Below are positions 18,385-27,644 of a stretch of 45,629 nucleotides of DNA, one piece after another. Under the pieces are notes generated by a model that worked only from the letters and a program-made list of their open reading frames with translations, had not been told where the DNA came from and did no database searches. Position numbers and translations under genes: made by a program. Location of the stretch: NCBI GenBank assembly GCA_027486795.1, contig JAIXOI010000057.1:90896-136524 (forward strand), given 5' to 3'. The number at the start of each line of letters is the position of its first letter. Position 1 is the first letter of the stretch. Origin of the DNA: Sphingobacteriales bacterium. GTDB lineage: Bacteria; Bacteroidota; Bacteroidia; Chitinophagales; CAIOSU01.

Positions 18385-18900
18385 ATGAAACCAGATAGCG
18401 TAACCCTAGGCGGCAAGCCAGCACAACTGAGTGGTAAAGTACTTCAAGTGGGTGATACGGCCCCTGAATTTACTTTTGTAAGTGAAAAACTAGAAGAGCT
18501 TAGCAGCTACAATCTCAACCATAAGGCCTTAGTAATTATTGCAGTGCCCAGTTTAGATACGGGCGTATGCGCCAAAGAAACCCGCCACTTTAATGAGGTT
18601 TTGGCATCAAAAGAGGGTGTGGTGGGCGTAACCATGTCGCTTGATTTGCCTTTTGCCATGAAACGTTTTTGCGAGCTAGAAGGCATTAAGAACATTATAG
18701 CTGGCACCGATTTTCGTTACCATGAGTTTGCCAAGGCCTTTAACGTAGATATTACCGAAGGACCATTTAAAGGCCTGTTGGCCCGCGCTGTGTTTGTGGT
18801 TGATGCTGATAACGTTATCCGCTACAGCGAACTGGTACCTGAGATTGGACAAGAGCCTAATTATGACCAAGTATTGGCTTCTGTGGACTCGCTAATTTGA
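18385..18900 (+). CDS. tpx: Thiol peroxidase (Tpx, atypical 2-Cys peroxiredoxin)
   Basis: Tpx reduces hydrogen peroxide and organic peroxides with electrons from thioredoxin. From the ATG at 18385 it has 171 residues, close to the usual 168. The peroxidatic Cys is C62 in DTGVCAKET and the resolving Cys is C96 in KRFCELEG, matching E. coli C61 and C95. The head VTLGGKPAQLSG is typical. A TTG at 18337 in the same frame would add 16 residues unlike any Tpx and is rejected. It stands alone between two - strand operons. Confidence 0.96.
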   Translation: MKPDSVTLGGKPAQLSGKVLQVGDTAPEFTFVSEKLEELSSYNLNHKALVIIAVPSLDTGVCAKETRHFNEVLASKEGVVGVTMSLDLPFAMKRFCELEGIKNIIAGTDFRYHEFAKAFNVDITEGPFKGLLARAVFVVDADNVIRYSELVPEIGQEPNYDQVLASVDSLI

Positions 18901-18979
18901 AAATTTGGGAAAGTGCAAATCGGGAATGGGTATAAATAGTATCCATTGTAAAGTTCTGATGCGACGCTGCTTCTAAAAT

Positions 18980-20590
18980 CTACTGCACCTCCAACAAATA
19001 CCGTTCTTGCAACTTACTAGCTCTGGTAGCTGGGTTTATAAACGCCCAGGTAAGGGCTGTAACTTTGTAATGCGGGTAGGTTTTAAGTAATGAAAAACCA
19101 ATGCCGTTGTTTTGAAGTTCTTGTAACCCTTCTGGATTGGTATATATTATAGTGCCCGCAGGAAATTGTTTAGGTGCGTATTTAAGGTTCTGTCCTTGAT
19201 GCAGCGCATAGAATTCGAGCGCGTTGCCGCGAGCGTAAACCGAAAAAAAGTTGGTAGGCTTCAATGCAGTGATGTCCTTGCCCGCCACGCTCGTAGATTG
19301 ATATTGCATTAACTTAGGGTATACCCCTGCATTTAACAAAAGATTGGCACCCAGCATGGCAAAAAGACATGCAACCAGCCATTGCTTGCTATCAAGCATA
19401 TGGTATATTGCGAGCAAAGACAGGATTGCGAAGGCAACCCAAAGTAGCATGCTAGTAATAGGGAAAGCCCACAAACCCAGTACCAAAGCAAATACCAATA
19501 ACAATGCTAGTAACACAGTATGAGCTATGCGCCAAGCTGAAATATGCGCTTGCAGGTTTACGGCAAAATTGGAAGCCAAAATAGCAGTGAATGGTAGCAC
19601 TACATATATGTAGTGAGGTAGCTTGTAGTCAGAAAAAGAAAGGGCTATAAAAGGCAAAATAAAGCCCCATAGTGTTATTACCTCGTTGGTAGCTGCAACC
19701 CGGAAAGCGTTTTTGAAAAATATACTGGCACTGCTCCATAAGCCCCCAAAGGCCAATGCGCTCCAAGGCAAAAACGACCATAAAATGGTATGCACAAAAA
19801 AGAGCGGGGAAGGTGGCTGATTGCCCAACCCAGAGTTGATAAACGGATTGTCGCCGGTGAGCCTGCCAAAACTTTGTGCCCAAAAGTAAAAGTATGGGCC
19901 AAAGCTACCATGTTGAAGATATAAGCCATGGAGCATTGGCCAAAGAAATACGCTTACCAGCAATATAACGACGAGCCATTGCCAGCGGAAAAAATTGCGC
20001 CATTGGCCTTTAAATGCCCAGTCGCTGCCGAAAGCCAATACGGGCACCATCAACCCAATTGGGCCTTTGGCAAGCATTGCCAAGGCTATGCCTACTGCTG
20101 TACCTATTAAGTTTATGGCACGGCCGGTTTGAAGGTAGTCGGCTATTTGCCAAATAGCGAATATAACCGCACCGACTAACATAGTATCGGTGCGTACATC
20201 ATTGTTAATGAGGAACAGTGCTTGGCATGATGCCAACATTAGGGCGCTCCATACCGCAACTTGGTTGCTATAGTATAATTTGGCGAAACGGTAGGTACTG
20301 TAAGCGCCCAATATGGAAAAAAGCAACGAGAATAATTTATAACTCCAGTTGTGTACCCCGAACAGCTTAAAAGCCAAGGCACTGGTCCAGAAGAGTAGGG
20401 GCGGTTTGTCTAAATAGTCTTGACCCAAATGCTGAACTTGCAAATACTTTCCGTTTTGCAACATCTCTAACGCTATAGAGGCATATTGTGAAGCATCAAT
20501 ATCCATTACATCTACCTGCAAGCCAACAATGTAAATGGCAGCTAATGCAACCATGGCGATGATAAACGATATGGGGTGGGGCAATTGCAT
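18980..20590 (-). CDS. GT39/ArnT-like membrane glycosyltransferase
   Basis: A GT-C fold glycosyltransferase of the PMT/ArnT type, using a lipid-linked sugar on the outer side of the inner membrane. Typical features are the first periplasmic loop with the acidic DIDASQYASIALEML (30-44), YLDKPPLLFW shortly after, and about 11-12 membrane segments, 536 residues in all. Such proteins modify lipid A, other lipids or proteins; the acceptor is unknown. The ATG is 4 bp after the stop of the upstream permease gene, so the two are very likely co-transcribed. Confidence 0.85.
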   Translation of the reverse strand: MQLPHPISFIIAMVALAAIYIVGLQVDVMDIDASQYASIALEMLQNGKYLQVQHLGQDYLDKPPLLFWTSALAFKLFGVHNWSYKLFSLLFSILGAYSTYRFAKLYYSNQVAVWSALMLASCQALFLINNDVRTDTMLVGAVIFAIWQIADYLQTGRAINLIGTAVGIALAMLAKGPIGLMVPVLAFGSDWAFKGQWRNFFRWQWLVVILLVSVFLWPMLHGLYLQHGSFGPYFYFWAQSFGRLTGDNPFINSGLGNQPPSPLFFVHTILWSFLPWSALAFGGLWSSASIFFKNAFRVAATNEVITLWGFILPFIALSFSDYKLPHYIYVVLPFTAILASNFAVNLQAHISAWRIAHTVLLALLLVFALVLGLWAFPITSMLLWVAFAILSLLAIYHMLDSKQWLVACLFAMLGANLLLNAGVYPKLMQYQSTSVAGKDITALKPTNFFSVYARGNALEFYALHQGQNLKYAPKQFPAGTIIYTNPEGLQELQNNGIGFSLLKTYPHYKVTALTWAFINPATRASKLQERYLLEVQ

Positions 20591-20594
20591 AGGG

Positions 20595-22079
20595 TTATTG
20601 GCCAGCTGCTAGGTCATTTCCGTCATCGCCGGTTACTCCTTCGGCTATGGCGCGCTTGTTCCAGAAATAGTAGAACGGAATGCCGGCTGCAATCAAAACT
20701 AGGCCCATACCTGCTTCGCGTGGCATCTCGATACAAGTGTTAACTACCAATACTGCACAGAAGATAATGAATAGCAAAGGTACTACCGGATAACCAATAA
20801 CCTTGTAAGGGCGTGGCGCATCTTTCATTTTTCGCCTCAATACAAATACCCCAAAGGCACCCGCCCCGTAGAAGATGAACGCGGCAAATATGAGCATATC
20901 AGTAAGTTGGTCGAAATTGCCCGAAAGAACTAATATGGAAGACCAAACTGCCCCGAACACAATGGCGGTGCTAGGGGTGTGGAACTTAGGGTGTACCTTG
21001 GCCACGCTGCGGAAAAACAATCCATCTTTGGCCATGGCAAAAAATACCCGTGGTGCGGTGAGTATGGTGCTGTTAGTGCAGTTGAAGGTGGCCACAATTA
21101 TCAAAATCGCTATCGCCAAACCCCCATAGGAGCCCATTATTTTTTCGGCCACGCCTACGGCTGCTATACTATTGGGGTCTGCAGCTTTGTTAGCAATAAT
21201 CTCTGATACTGGAGACACGTACAGGTACACAAAGTTGATGGTAAGGTACGTGAACATAACGAGGATAACCCCGAAGGTAAGCGCCAGAGGTATGTTGCGT
21301 TTTGGATTCTTTACTTCGGCACCGATAAAACCAATACTATTCCACCCTTCGTAGGCCCAAAAGGCGCTAAGCATGGCCGCGAATAGGGCACTAAACAGGC
21401 TGGTGTTTACGGCCTCGGTATCAACGGTTTCATTTAAGTTGTCTACTGAGCCAGCAGCGCTTGCAAGCCCTGCAATAGCCAAACCAAAAATGGCAATTAC
21501 CACCGTTGATGCCAAGATGTTGGCAATGAAGCCGCCGTATTTTACACCCCTATAATTTACCACGCTCAGTAGTGTTATCAAGCCTATGGTAAGCACTTTG
21601 ATGCCTGCATCCTTAAATGGAGAGAACACATACGCTACATCGCCATCTGCGGTAGTGTATTTTAAGAACTGGATGTTTTGCCAATCTGCAGAAAGCTCAG
21701 GCAAAGGCCAAATGGAATGCACCGAGCCAGCAAATACATAGGCCACCGAAGCTATTGTAGCACATTGGATAACCGAGAACGATGCCCAGCCATAGAGGAA
21801 GGCAAAAAACTTGCCATACATTCTTTTAAAATACACATACTGTCCACCCGAATCGGCAATAAGGCCCGCTACCTCGGCATTGGTTAGGGCGCCCATTAAG
21901 GTTACTAACCCTGCCAAAAACCAACACAGTAGTACCAGCGATGGCGAGCCTAGGGCTTCGCTCATGGGTGCCACTTTCTTGAACACGCCAGATCCTATAA
22001 TGGCACTTATAACCAGTAATACGACGGTAATCAATCCGAGCGTTGGCTCCAGTTTCGGAGCATTGGCATTTTGTTTCAT
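20595..22079 (-). CDS. APC-superfamily amino acid permease
   Basis: A secondary transporter for amino acids of the APC (LAT-like) family with about 12-13 membrane segments in 494 residues. The TM1 motif SAIIGSGVFKK (22-32), with its unwound Gly-rich core, and the TM6 region FWAYEGWNSIGFIGAE are clear. Some residues point to the CAT/LAT branch but the substrate cannot be assigned. It starts at the ATG at 22077-22079 and is followed after 4 bp by the GT39 gene; this pairing of an amino acid transporter and a lipid-linked-sugar glycosyltransferase has no obvious metabolic logic. Confidence 0.9.
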   Translation of the reverse strand: MKQNANAPKLEPTLGLITVVLLVISAIIGSGVFKKVAPMSEALGSPSLVLLCWFLAGLVTLMGALTNAEVAGLIADSGGQYVYFKRMYGKFFAFLYGWASFSVIQCATIASVAYVFAGSVHSIWPLPELSADWQNIQFLKYTTADGDVAYVFSPFKDAGIKVLTIGLITLLSVVNYRGVKYGGFIANILASTVVIAIFGLAIAGLASAAGSVDNLNETVDTEAVNTSLFSALFAAMLSAFWAYEGWNSIGFIGAEVKNPKRNIPLALTFGVILVMFTYLTINFVYLYVSPVSEIIANKAADPNSIAAVGVAEKIMGSYGGLAIAILIIVATFNCTNSTILTAPRVFFAMAKDGLFFRSVAKVHPKFHTPSTAIVFGAVWSSILVLSGNFDQLTDMLIFAAFIFYGAGAFGVFVLRRKMKDAPRPYKVIGYPVVPLLFIIFCAVLVVNTCIEMPREAGMGLVLIAAGIPFYYFWNKRAIAEGVTGDDGNDLAAGQ

Positions 22080-22172
22080 CAGCTGCTGGCTATGGGTTAA
22101 GCCATAAAGGTATAAAATTTGTTGCTAGTTGCGGTCAATGCTCATTAGTTGCGAAACCACCGCTAGAGGAGC

Positions 22173-22886
22173 CTATTGCTTTCCCTTGGGCATTTGCTCC
22201 AATATCTGTTGTATTAGCGCTACCTGTACTTCTTGTATTTCCATCAGGCGCTGGCCTTGTTTCAGTATCAAGTGGTCTACTTTTTGATGTAGTTGCTGTA
22301 TTTCCAATTCGGCCTTTAGGTTTATTTGGTAATCGTGCTCTGAACGCAAGCGATCTTTGGCTTCTTGGCGGTTTTGGCTCATCATTATCACGGGTGCCTG
22401 CAAAGCCGCTACACAACTTAGTATGAGATTGAGCAATATAAACGGATAGGGGTCGAAAGGCTGGGTAACTAATATAAACGCATTGATAAATATCCAAACA
22501 ACCAGAAAACCCAAGAAGCTGAGTATAAAAGTCCAACTGCCGCCAAACTCAGCAATATGGTCAGCTATTTTTTGGCCAAAGGTAAGCTTAACTGCCACAT
22601 CATCCTCTATGTTATGCGAAAACAGTTCTGATGCGCGCAGCTTTTTCAGCACTTCTTGGTCAATCAATCTAAGTTCGCCGTTTTCGTCTTTCAACAGTTG
22701 CTCCACTTGCCTGTAGCGGTATTGGTTTGCCAAATCTTTGCTCACATAGCCTTTGATATCCATGTCAGGGTGGTCTTGCAGCAACAGTTGCAGCACCGTT
22801 TCTTGAAGGGCGCTTAGAGGTACCAAGTCGCCTGTAGGCATTGTTTTACCGCTTACTTGGCAAGTATGTTGGGTTGTTGTGGTCAT
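22173..22886 (-). CDS. DUF1003 family membrane protein
   Basis: A 237-residue protein from the ATG at 22884-22886, chosen because it gives the usual head of this family, CQVSGKTMPTGDLVPL. An N-terminal soluble part (1-110) precedes the DUF1003 core: FGQKIADHIAEFGGSWTFI, two membrane segments, FDPYPFILLNLILS, and the very conserved QAPVIMMSQNRQEAKDR. A C-terminal coiled-coil-like helix follows (about 195-235). Function of the family is unknown. It is divergent from the lipoprotein gene at 23039, with 152 bp between them. Confidence 0.9.
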   Translation of the reverse strand: MTTTTQHTCQVSGKTMPTGDLVPLSALQETVLQLLLQDHPDMDIKGYVSKDLANQYRYRQVEQLLKDENGELRLIDQEVLKKLRASELFSHNIEDDVAVKLTFGQKIADHIAEFGGSWTFILSFLGFLVVWIFINAFILVTQPFDPYPFILLNLILSCVAALQAPVIMMSQNRQEAKDRLRSEHDYQINLKAELEIQQLHQKVDHLILKQGQRLMEIQEVQVALIQQILEQMPKGKQ

Positions 22887-22943
22887 GGCGAGTAATTTTA
22901 GTCGTATGAATTTACAATAGTTGGCGCACAAGTGCATGGTTTC

Positions 22944-23041
22944 ACCGTTTACAAAGCCAAACGTGCCATTCACAAATGAGATTTGACAGGCACGCGTCAT
23001 TGTATGTATTTTGCGCATTCATAAAAAGCACAACTACCATG
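22944..23041 (+). promoter_or_regulatory. Duplicated 98-bp upstream block with promoter (copy A)
   Basis: This block ends with the lipoprotein ATG. It matches the reverse complement of 40076-40173, in front of the paralogue, over 98 bp with 11 differences and no gap. It holds TTTG at 22982-22985 and, 21 nt later, TATTTTG at 23007-23013, a plausible Bacteroidota -33/-7 pair kept in both copies (TAATTTG in the other). Confidence 0.7.
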
Positions 23042-24028
23042 AAAAACTTAACAGCAATAATGATTTTATGCATGCTTGTATTTGCAAGCTGCCAAAAAGA
23101 ACCAGCGCTAACCAACGCCAAAGACATAAGCTACTCCGAAAGCGATTTTGTGGACAATGAGGTCATTAATCCGAATGCGAATAAAGACGGCGTGCGCCGG
23201 AGCAACATGAAAGTGGTTATAAGGCAGGTAAACAATGCCGTAAATACTTACCGCTTGGTACTTAAGGTTGATTCGGTTAATTTGAACACTACGGCAGCTG
23301 AATTGGATCCTAAGTATGAGCCTATTTATTCGCTTGATGTTGTGGTTTATGCTGGCCTATCAGTAACCGACCCTAACAATCCTGACCTTGACCAAGCCAT
23401 TTTTACCAAAGAGCAAATGGTGTTTAGGAAACAGAGCGAAAACGGCTATTTTGTATACGTTAGCGACCCTTTTACTACAGATATAAAGTTCGATTATGAG
23501 CTAGTGGGCATTGATTATACCATAAAAATACAGAGCAATAGTCTGCCTATTGAGGTAAGTGCCAAGAGCCAATACTTTATTTTGCCTAGCGGTAAAAGCG
23601 TTGAGCAAGCGCCAGATATTGCCAAAATAAAGCTAAGTGGCCCAGGCCGCAGCGGTGCTGGTGCAAGTGCTGTTTTTGGTAAGCTAAAGGTTACAACCTT
23701 CGATGACCCAATTGGTGCGGTTACTCAAATCATATTTAAAGGTACCGTTACTGGTACTAGTAATAAGAGTAAAGAAGATAAGACCGTACCGCTGGAGACC
23801 ATACTCGCAACGCAAGATGTAAACAGGACGGTTGGCGTCAACACTTGGACCAACAACACCTGTATCAACTTTTTTGATCCTGAAACCAAGGAGTGGAAAT
23901 GCGAAGATGCATTGTCGTCTTTATACACTAACCTGAGGGATGCTAAGGGTACGTTTTATTTGCTAGACCGTGATGGAAGGGAAATAGCCTCAAAGACAAT
24001 TCCATTTTACACTGTAACGGTGGAGTAA
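23039..24028 (+). CDS. Lipoprotein of unknown function, paralogue of 39095-40078
   Basis: From the ATG at 23039 the protein has 329 residues with a lipoprotein signal (lipobox VFASC, C18) and then QKEPAL. The mature part is mainly beta-rich by appearance, with the strongly conserved KVVIRQVNNAVNTYRLVLKV (about 59-78). No known domain is recognised. It resembles the protein encoded on the - strand at 39095-40078 throughout, and the 98 bp upstream are also conserved, so the pair arose by a fairly recent duplication that carried the promoter. A longer reading from 22976 is in frame but lies inside the conserved promoter block. A strong terminator follows. Confidence 0.85.
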   Translation: MKNLTAIMILCMLVFASCQKEPALTNAKDISYSESDFVDNEVINPNANKDGVRRSNMKVVIRQVNNAVNTYRLVLKVDSVNLNTTAAELDPKYEPIYSLDVVVYAGLSVTDPNNPDLDQAIFTKEQMVFRKQSENGYFVYVSDPFTTDIKFDYELVGIDYTIKIQSNSLPIEVSAKSQYFILPSGKSVEQAPDIAKIKLSGPGRSGAGASAVFGKLKVTTFDDPIGAVTQIIFKGTVTGTSNKSKEDKTVPLETILATQDVNRTVGVNTWTNNTCINFFDPETKEWKCEDALSSLYTNLRDAKGTFYLLDRDGREIASKTIPFYTVTVE

Positions 24029-24058
24029 GCTTACCCCAACATAACTGCCAACCATTAA

Positions 24059-24091
24059 ATGCCGGTGCACAGGTGCACTGGCATTTTTTTT
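24059..24091 (+). terminator. Rho-independent terminator of the lipoprotein gene
   Basis: ATGCCGGTGCAC (24059-24070) and GTGCACTGGCAT (24073-24084) form a 12-bp stem with one G-T pair, followed by seven Ts. Confidence 0.92.
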
Positions 24092-24144
24092 ATGTGCGCA
24101 TCCGCTCCCGCAACGGCTGGCCACGCTATGTTGCTGGGGGGGGG

Positions 24145-24546
24145 CTAAAAGTAGGTTAAGGTCAATAAAAACACCATGGTCCAGGCTAAGGTGCGAGCTG
24201 TGTTTACTTTTTTGAGCATACGGGCAATGTTTTCCGTATCGGGACTATCGGCTATTTGGTTGTGCAGCGGCACCGCCTGCAAAAAGGTACTTACCCATAT
24301 ACCCGCCACCAGCGCAAAAGTAGTTATCGATACATTATCGGGGTGCCAAACCAGTAGCATGCCATGCAACAATAGTTGCCCAATCATGAGCGGTATTACC
24401 AGCATGCTTATGCGCTTGGTATATAGTACATGCCAGCGTTTTAGGTCGCTGGGGGCATAGTAAGCAAAGCTCGGGTACACTACCAACTGAACCATCCAGG
24501 CCAACACCACCAACCCGAAATCAAAAAGCAGTATCGAAATATTCAT
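24145..24546 (-). CDS. Small four-helix membrane protein of unknown function
   Basis: From the ATG at 24544-24546 it has 133 residues with four predicted membrane segments (about 4-22, 45-65, 72-93 and 112-131). The motif AVPLHNQI between helices three and four recalls DUF1772-like proteins, but this is a loose resemblance. A start at 24570 adds eight residues including two Cys and cannot be excluded. It is convergent with the lipoprotein gene, beyond the terminator. Function unknown. Confidence 0.65.
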   Translation of the reverse strand: MNISILLFDFGLVVLAWMVQLVVYPSFAYYAPSDLKRWHVLYTKRISMLVIPLMIGQLLLHGMLLVWHPDNVSITTFALVAGIWVSTFLQAVPLHNQIADSPDTENIARMLKKVNTARTLAWTMVFLLTLTYF

Positions 24547-24570
24547 ACAATCAAAACAGTTGGCCACCAT

Positions 24571-25044
24571 TTTAGTTTAGCCGTATGCAGCGCACACCGT
24601 TGTTTGCCTTTAACTAATCCATATTCTTTTAGGCGAGGAGTTTTGTCGTGTACTTTTATATAGTGTTGGTGAGGTTTTGGGCGTTTTGGGTCATTGCCAA
24701 AAGCGGCTGTTTGGTAAGCCCAAAAATGCGCTAGGCCATTTAGTTGGGTAGGTAAATGCTTTAGCTTCGGTTAATAAATTATATTATAGTATAAATAGCT
24801 TAAAATAAGTTGTTTGCACACGACAAAACCCTGTTTTGATGCAAAATGAGTTGTGCATGATTATCATGTTTTAGAAGCGGTTGGTAATAGTGTAGAAAAG
24901 TGGACTTAGCCTACCGCTGCACGTTGCGCAACGGGCTGAAGTGGCCTTTTATATATTGGCGGCTAAACATTACCATTTAATTGCTTTGTTAAACAATATT
25001 GTTACGCGGTAATCGTCTGTTAAGGTAAAGTCCCAATTATATTT
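24571..25044. other. 474-bp intergenic region with a spaced 12-bp inverted repeat
   Basis: No gene seen. GTTTTGTCGTGT at 24640-24651 and its exact complement ACACGACAAAAC at 24818-24829 lie 166 bp apart. Near the right end there is TTGCGCAA (24925-24932). None matches a feature I recognise. Confidence 0.5.
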
Positions 25045-25866
25045 ATGGCAAAAACCATCGTAATAACCGGTGCCAGCAGCGGTATTGGCAAGGCAACCGC
25101 AAAATTTTTCCACCAAAAGGGCTGGAACGTGCTAGCAACTATGCGCCATCCAGCAGGAGAAAAAGACTTAAAAGAAGACTCCAGACTCAAACTGCTCCGG
25201 TTAGACGTGGAGGACAAGCCCAGCATTGATGAGGCCGTCGAGGCATCTATTCGCCATTTTGGCAAGGTAGATGTATGGCTCAATAATGCAGGATATGGGG
25301 CTTACGGACCATTAGAGGCAGGCACTGATGATGAAATACGCCGCCAATATGACGTTAACTTTTTTGGTGTTATCGATTGCATCAAGGCAATATTGCCGCA
25401 CTTTAAGGCCAATAAATCGGGTACCATCATCAATGTTACTTCTATCGGGGGGCTTATGACGTTGCCCCTCTTTGGCGTATACAATAGCAGTAAATTCGCA
25501 TTGGAGGGCTTATCAGAAGGTCTTTGGTTCGATTTGCAACCGTTGGGCATCCAAGTGAAGGTAATTGAGCCAGGCGGCATACAAACTGATTTTGCGGGTA
25601 GGTCGCTTACCCAGTTCAATCTCAGCCAGTTTCCCGAATACCACGCTTATAGCAAGAGCATTGTTGAGAAATTTACAGACCCGAAATACGCCAAAAACTT
25701 TGGTACTCCCGAAATGGTTGCCGAAGTTATATATACAGCCGCAACCGATGGCAAAGATACCTTGCGCTACTTGGCCGGAAAAGACGCTAAGCAGTTTTGG
25801 TTTGCCCGCCGTTGGTTTGGTCACCGCTTTCAAATGGCACAGGTAAAGAAGTATTTTGGTATTTGA
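25045..25866 (+). CDS. Short-chain dehydrogenase/reductase
   Basis: A classical SDR oxidoreductase using NAD(P)H, 273 residues. The nucleotide-binding TGASSGIG is at 8-15, D54 follows in LRLDVED, NNAG is at 80-83, and the catalytic residues are S133, Y146 and K150 (VYNSSK). The short segment after beta-2, with R34 in ATMRHP, favours NADPH; this is inference. The substrate is not predictable. The C-terminal tail (about 240-273) has many Arg and Phe. It is monocistronic and followed by repeat-filled spacer. Confidence 0.93.
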   Translation: MAKTIVITGASSGIGKATAKFFHQKGWNVLATMRHPAGEKDLKEDSRLKLLRLDVEDKPSIDEAVEASIRHFGKVDVWLNNAGYGAYGPLEAGTDDEIRRQYDVNFFGVIDCIKAILPHFKANKSGTIINVTSIGGLMTLPLFGVYNSSKFALEGLSEGLWFDLQPLGIQVKVIEPGGIQTDFAGRSLTQFNLSQFPEYHAYSKSIVEKFTDPKYAKNFGTPEMVAEVIYTAATDGKDTLRYLAGKDAKQFWFARRWFGHRFQMAQVKKYFGI

Positions 25867-25949
25867 TGGTTTTAGTCTAGGCTTCGCCCTATAATTGTAT
25901 AGTTTAGCCATGCCCCTACCTTATTTGAGTGCTTTCTGCAATAGCAAGT

Positions 25950-26032
25950 TATCCTGAGTCTCGTTTCGAATGAGATTGACGGGTGTGTCATCCTGTCTCG
26001 GTTGAAACGAGATCGAAGGGTGCTTGCGCTGG
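25950..26032 (+). repeat. Dispersed palindromic repeat X, two tandem copies
   Basis: A degenerate copy (25950-25984) is followed by a better one (25987-26032) with the palindromic core TCTCGGTTGAAACGAGA and then TCGAAGGGTGC. The same unit recurs at 29221, 34306, 36467 and 37451. Confidence 0.75.
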
Positions 26033-26194
26033 CCTCGCTCTCGCCTTGGGCGAGACGAGGCAAACTTCACGTGTTCCAGCTTAGGCGGAAGATAGCGCCT
26101 TAGAAACGAATAGTAAATTGCATGTTCATAAAAAGAAGATAAACTAAGTTAGCGTCCCATAGATTCGCGCCCTTGGCAAAAGCATACAAACAAA

Positions 26195-26220
26195 AGGCTG
26201 CCCCCGTTGGGAGGCAGCCT
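26195..26220 (-). terminator. Terminator of the T9SS-cargo gene
   Basis: AGGCTGCC (26195-26202) pairs with GGCAGCCT (26213-26220). Read on the - strand the stem is followed by TTTTGTTTG. It ends the gene whose stop is at 26247. The rest of 25867-26246 holds repeat X and no gene. Confidence 0.8.
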
Positions 26221-26246
26221 CTTATCATCGCATATTAGGGTTATGC

Positions 26247-27644
26247 TTATTTCTTAATCAGTTTGCCCTTCAAGGTGCTGCCTGCAGTGCTCAGCTCGTA
26301 AAAATACATGCCCGATTGTAGGTCGGCGGTATTGAATACTAGCGTGTTGTTGCCAGCAATGGTTTGCAGTTGGTGAGTAGCTACCTGTTTGCCAGTAATG
26401 TCGTACAGGCTAAAGGTGGCATTTTCAGCCGTAGTAGCGTTAAACTCAATGTTTATGCTGCCCTCAAAAGGGTTAGGGTAAACCTTAGCCTCTTTGGTGG
26501 TGGCCAATGGGCCTGATATACCTACATATTCAAAGCTTTCGTAGTAGTAAAAAGTACGGCTGTTTCCTACCCATGCAGCACCGTCCCAAGTAGAATAACC
26601 GATAACATCGTAATTGAGATTGCTGTCGTAAGTGTATTCATACCTGTAGTCGTTTACCCATAAAGCGCCATCCCAATTTTGTATCAAGTAGATATCGTAG
26701 CTATAGCCACTTACATAGGTTATCACCTGCCTGTTATCTTTCTCCCACGCCCCAGCTACCCAGTACTCCAGCACGCTAGCTTCCATATTGCCAGAGCTGT
26801 TATACGTATAGCTATAGCGGTAGTTGTTTTCCCATGCACCTGCTATCCATTCCCTTCCTAGATATATGGTATTATAGCCGTTAGCATCATATTGGTTGGT
26901 GTACTCAAAGTAATTTTCCCAAGCCCCACCGCTCCAAATTTGAGCAAGGGTAAGGCTTATCAAACCCTCTGTATTGTATGTGTATACTTCACGCCTGTTA
27001 TTCTCCCAAGCACCTCCTACCCAGTTTTGGTTTAGCCTAGATTCTTGCTTTCCGGCTAAATCGTAGGTAATTACAGTGCGCCTAGTATTTTCCCAAACTG
27101 AGGTGCCAGTGTTAAAACTTTGCTCGGTATCAGATATTAAACCATTAGCATCATAGGTTGATAAGTTGCGTGTTTGACCCACCCAAACAGCACCGTCCCA
27201 GGTTGAGTAAGTATAACTGGTTTCGCGGTTTTGGGCATCATATTCGTAGGCATATAGCGTGCTGTTCACAAAAAGGGTACCATCGTAGGTTTGGTAGGTT
27301 CTGGTAAGCGGGTAGTACTGGGCATTGTAGGTGGTTAAATCCCTAGTAGCAGGGACATAGGCCGATGTGCCGGTGTTATAGTTGCTTTTGGTAATTGAAG
27401 AAGTATAACTGAGTGTATCATACAAATAGATAGTGGTATCGTATTCTTGCCAATTTCCACCGGTGAAGGTTTCTACATTGGTAGATGCAACACGCCAATA
27501 GATAGCGCTTTCCTTGTTTGCCTCAGTTAGCGTTCTTTTCTGTTTTTCTAATATTTGCTTTGTAATGGCATCCATGCTCGGCTGGTTGCGCTGCGCCATT
27601 AGCCCAAATGGCAACAATAGCAGTAATAAGTATATCTTTTTCAT
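26247..27644 (-). CDS. T9SS cargo protein with ten 29-residue repeats
   Basis: A secreted 465-residue protein. The signal peptide is about 1-17, ending in AQ. From about 74 to 368 there are ten repeats of about 29 residues with the pattern TYDxxG followed some 14 residues later by WxGGAWEN; YD/YN positions at 75, 106, 135, 164, 194, 223, 252, 281, 310 and 339 show the period. The C-terminus (387-465), starting VYPNPFEGSINIEF and ending LKGKLIKK, is a type A sorting domain of the type IX secretion system, so the protein is exported across the outer membrane and probably tethered. The repeats look like a beta-solenoid or adhesin-like array; function is inferred only. Confidence 0.88.
   Translation of the reverse strand: MKKIYLLLLLLPFGLMAQRNQPSMDAITKQILEKQKRTLTEANKESAIYWRVASTNVETFTGGNWQEYDTTIYLYDTLSYTSSITKSNYNTGTSAYVPATRDLTTYNAQYYPLTRTYQTYDGTLFVNSTLYAYEYDAQNRETSYTYSTWDGAVWVGQTRNLSTYDANGLISDTEQSFNTGTSVWENTRRTVITYDLAGKQESRLNQNWVGGAWENNRREVYTYNTEGLISLTLAQIWSGGAWENYFEYTNQYDANGYNTIYLGREWIAGAWENNYRYSYTYNSSGNMEASVLEYWVAGAWEKDNRQVITYVSGYSYDIYLIQNWDGALWVNDYRYEYTYDSNLNYDVIGYSTWDGAAWVGNSRTFYYYESFEYVGISGPLATTKEAKVYPNPFEGSINIEFNATTAENATFSLYDITGKQVATHQLQTIAGNNTLVFNTADLQSGMYFYELSTAGSTLKGKLIKK

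Noticed and set aside
22976-23038. N-terminal extension of the first lipoprotein from 22976
   Set aside because: The stretch lies within the 98-bp promoter block shared by the two paralogues, and translation from 23039 gives a normal lipoprotein signal peptide.
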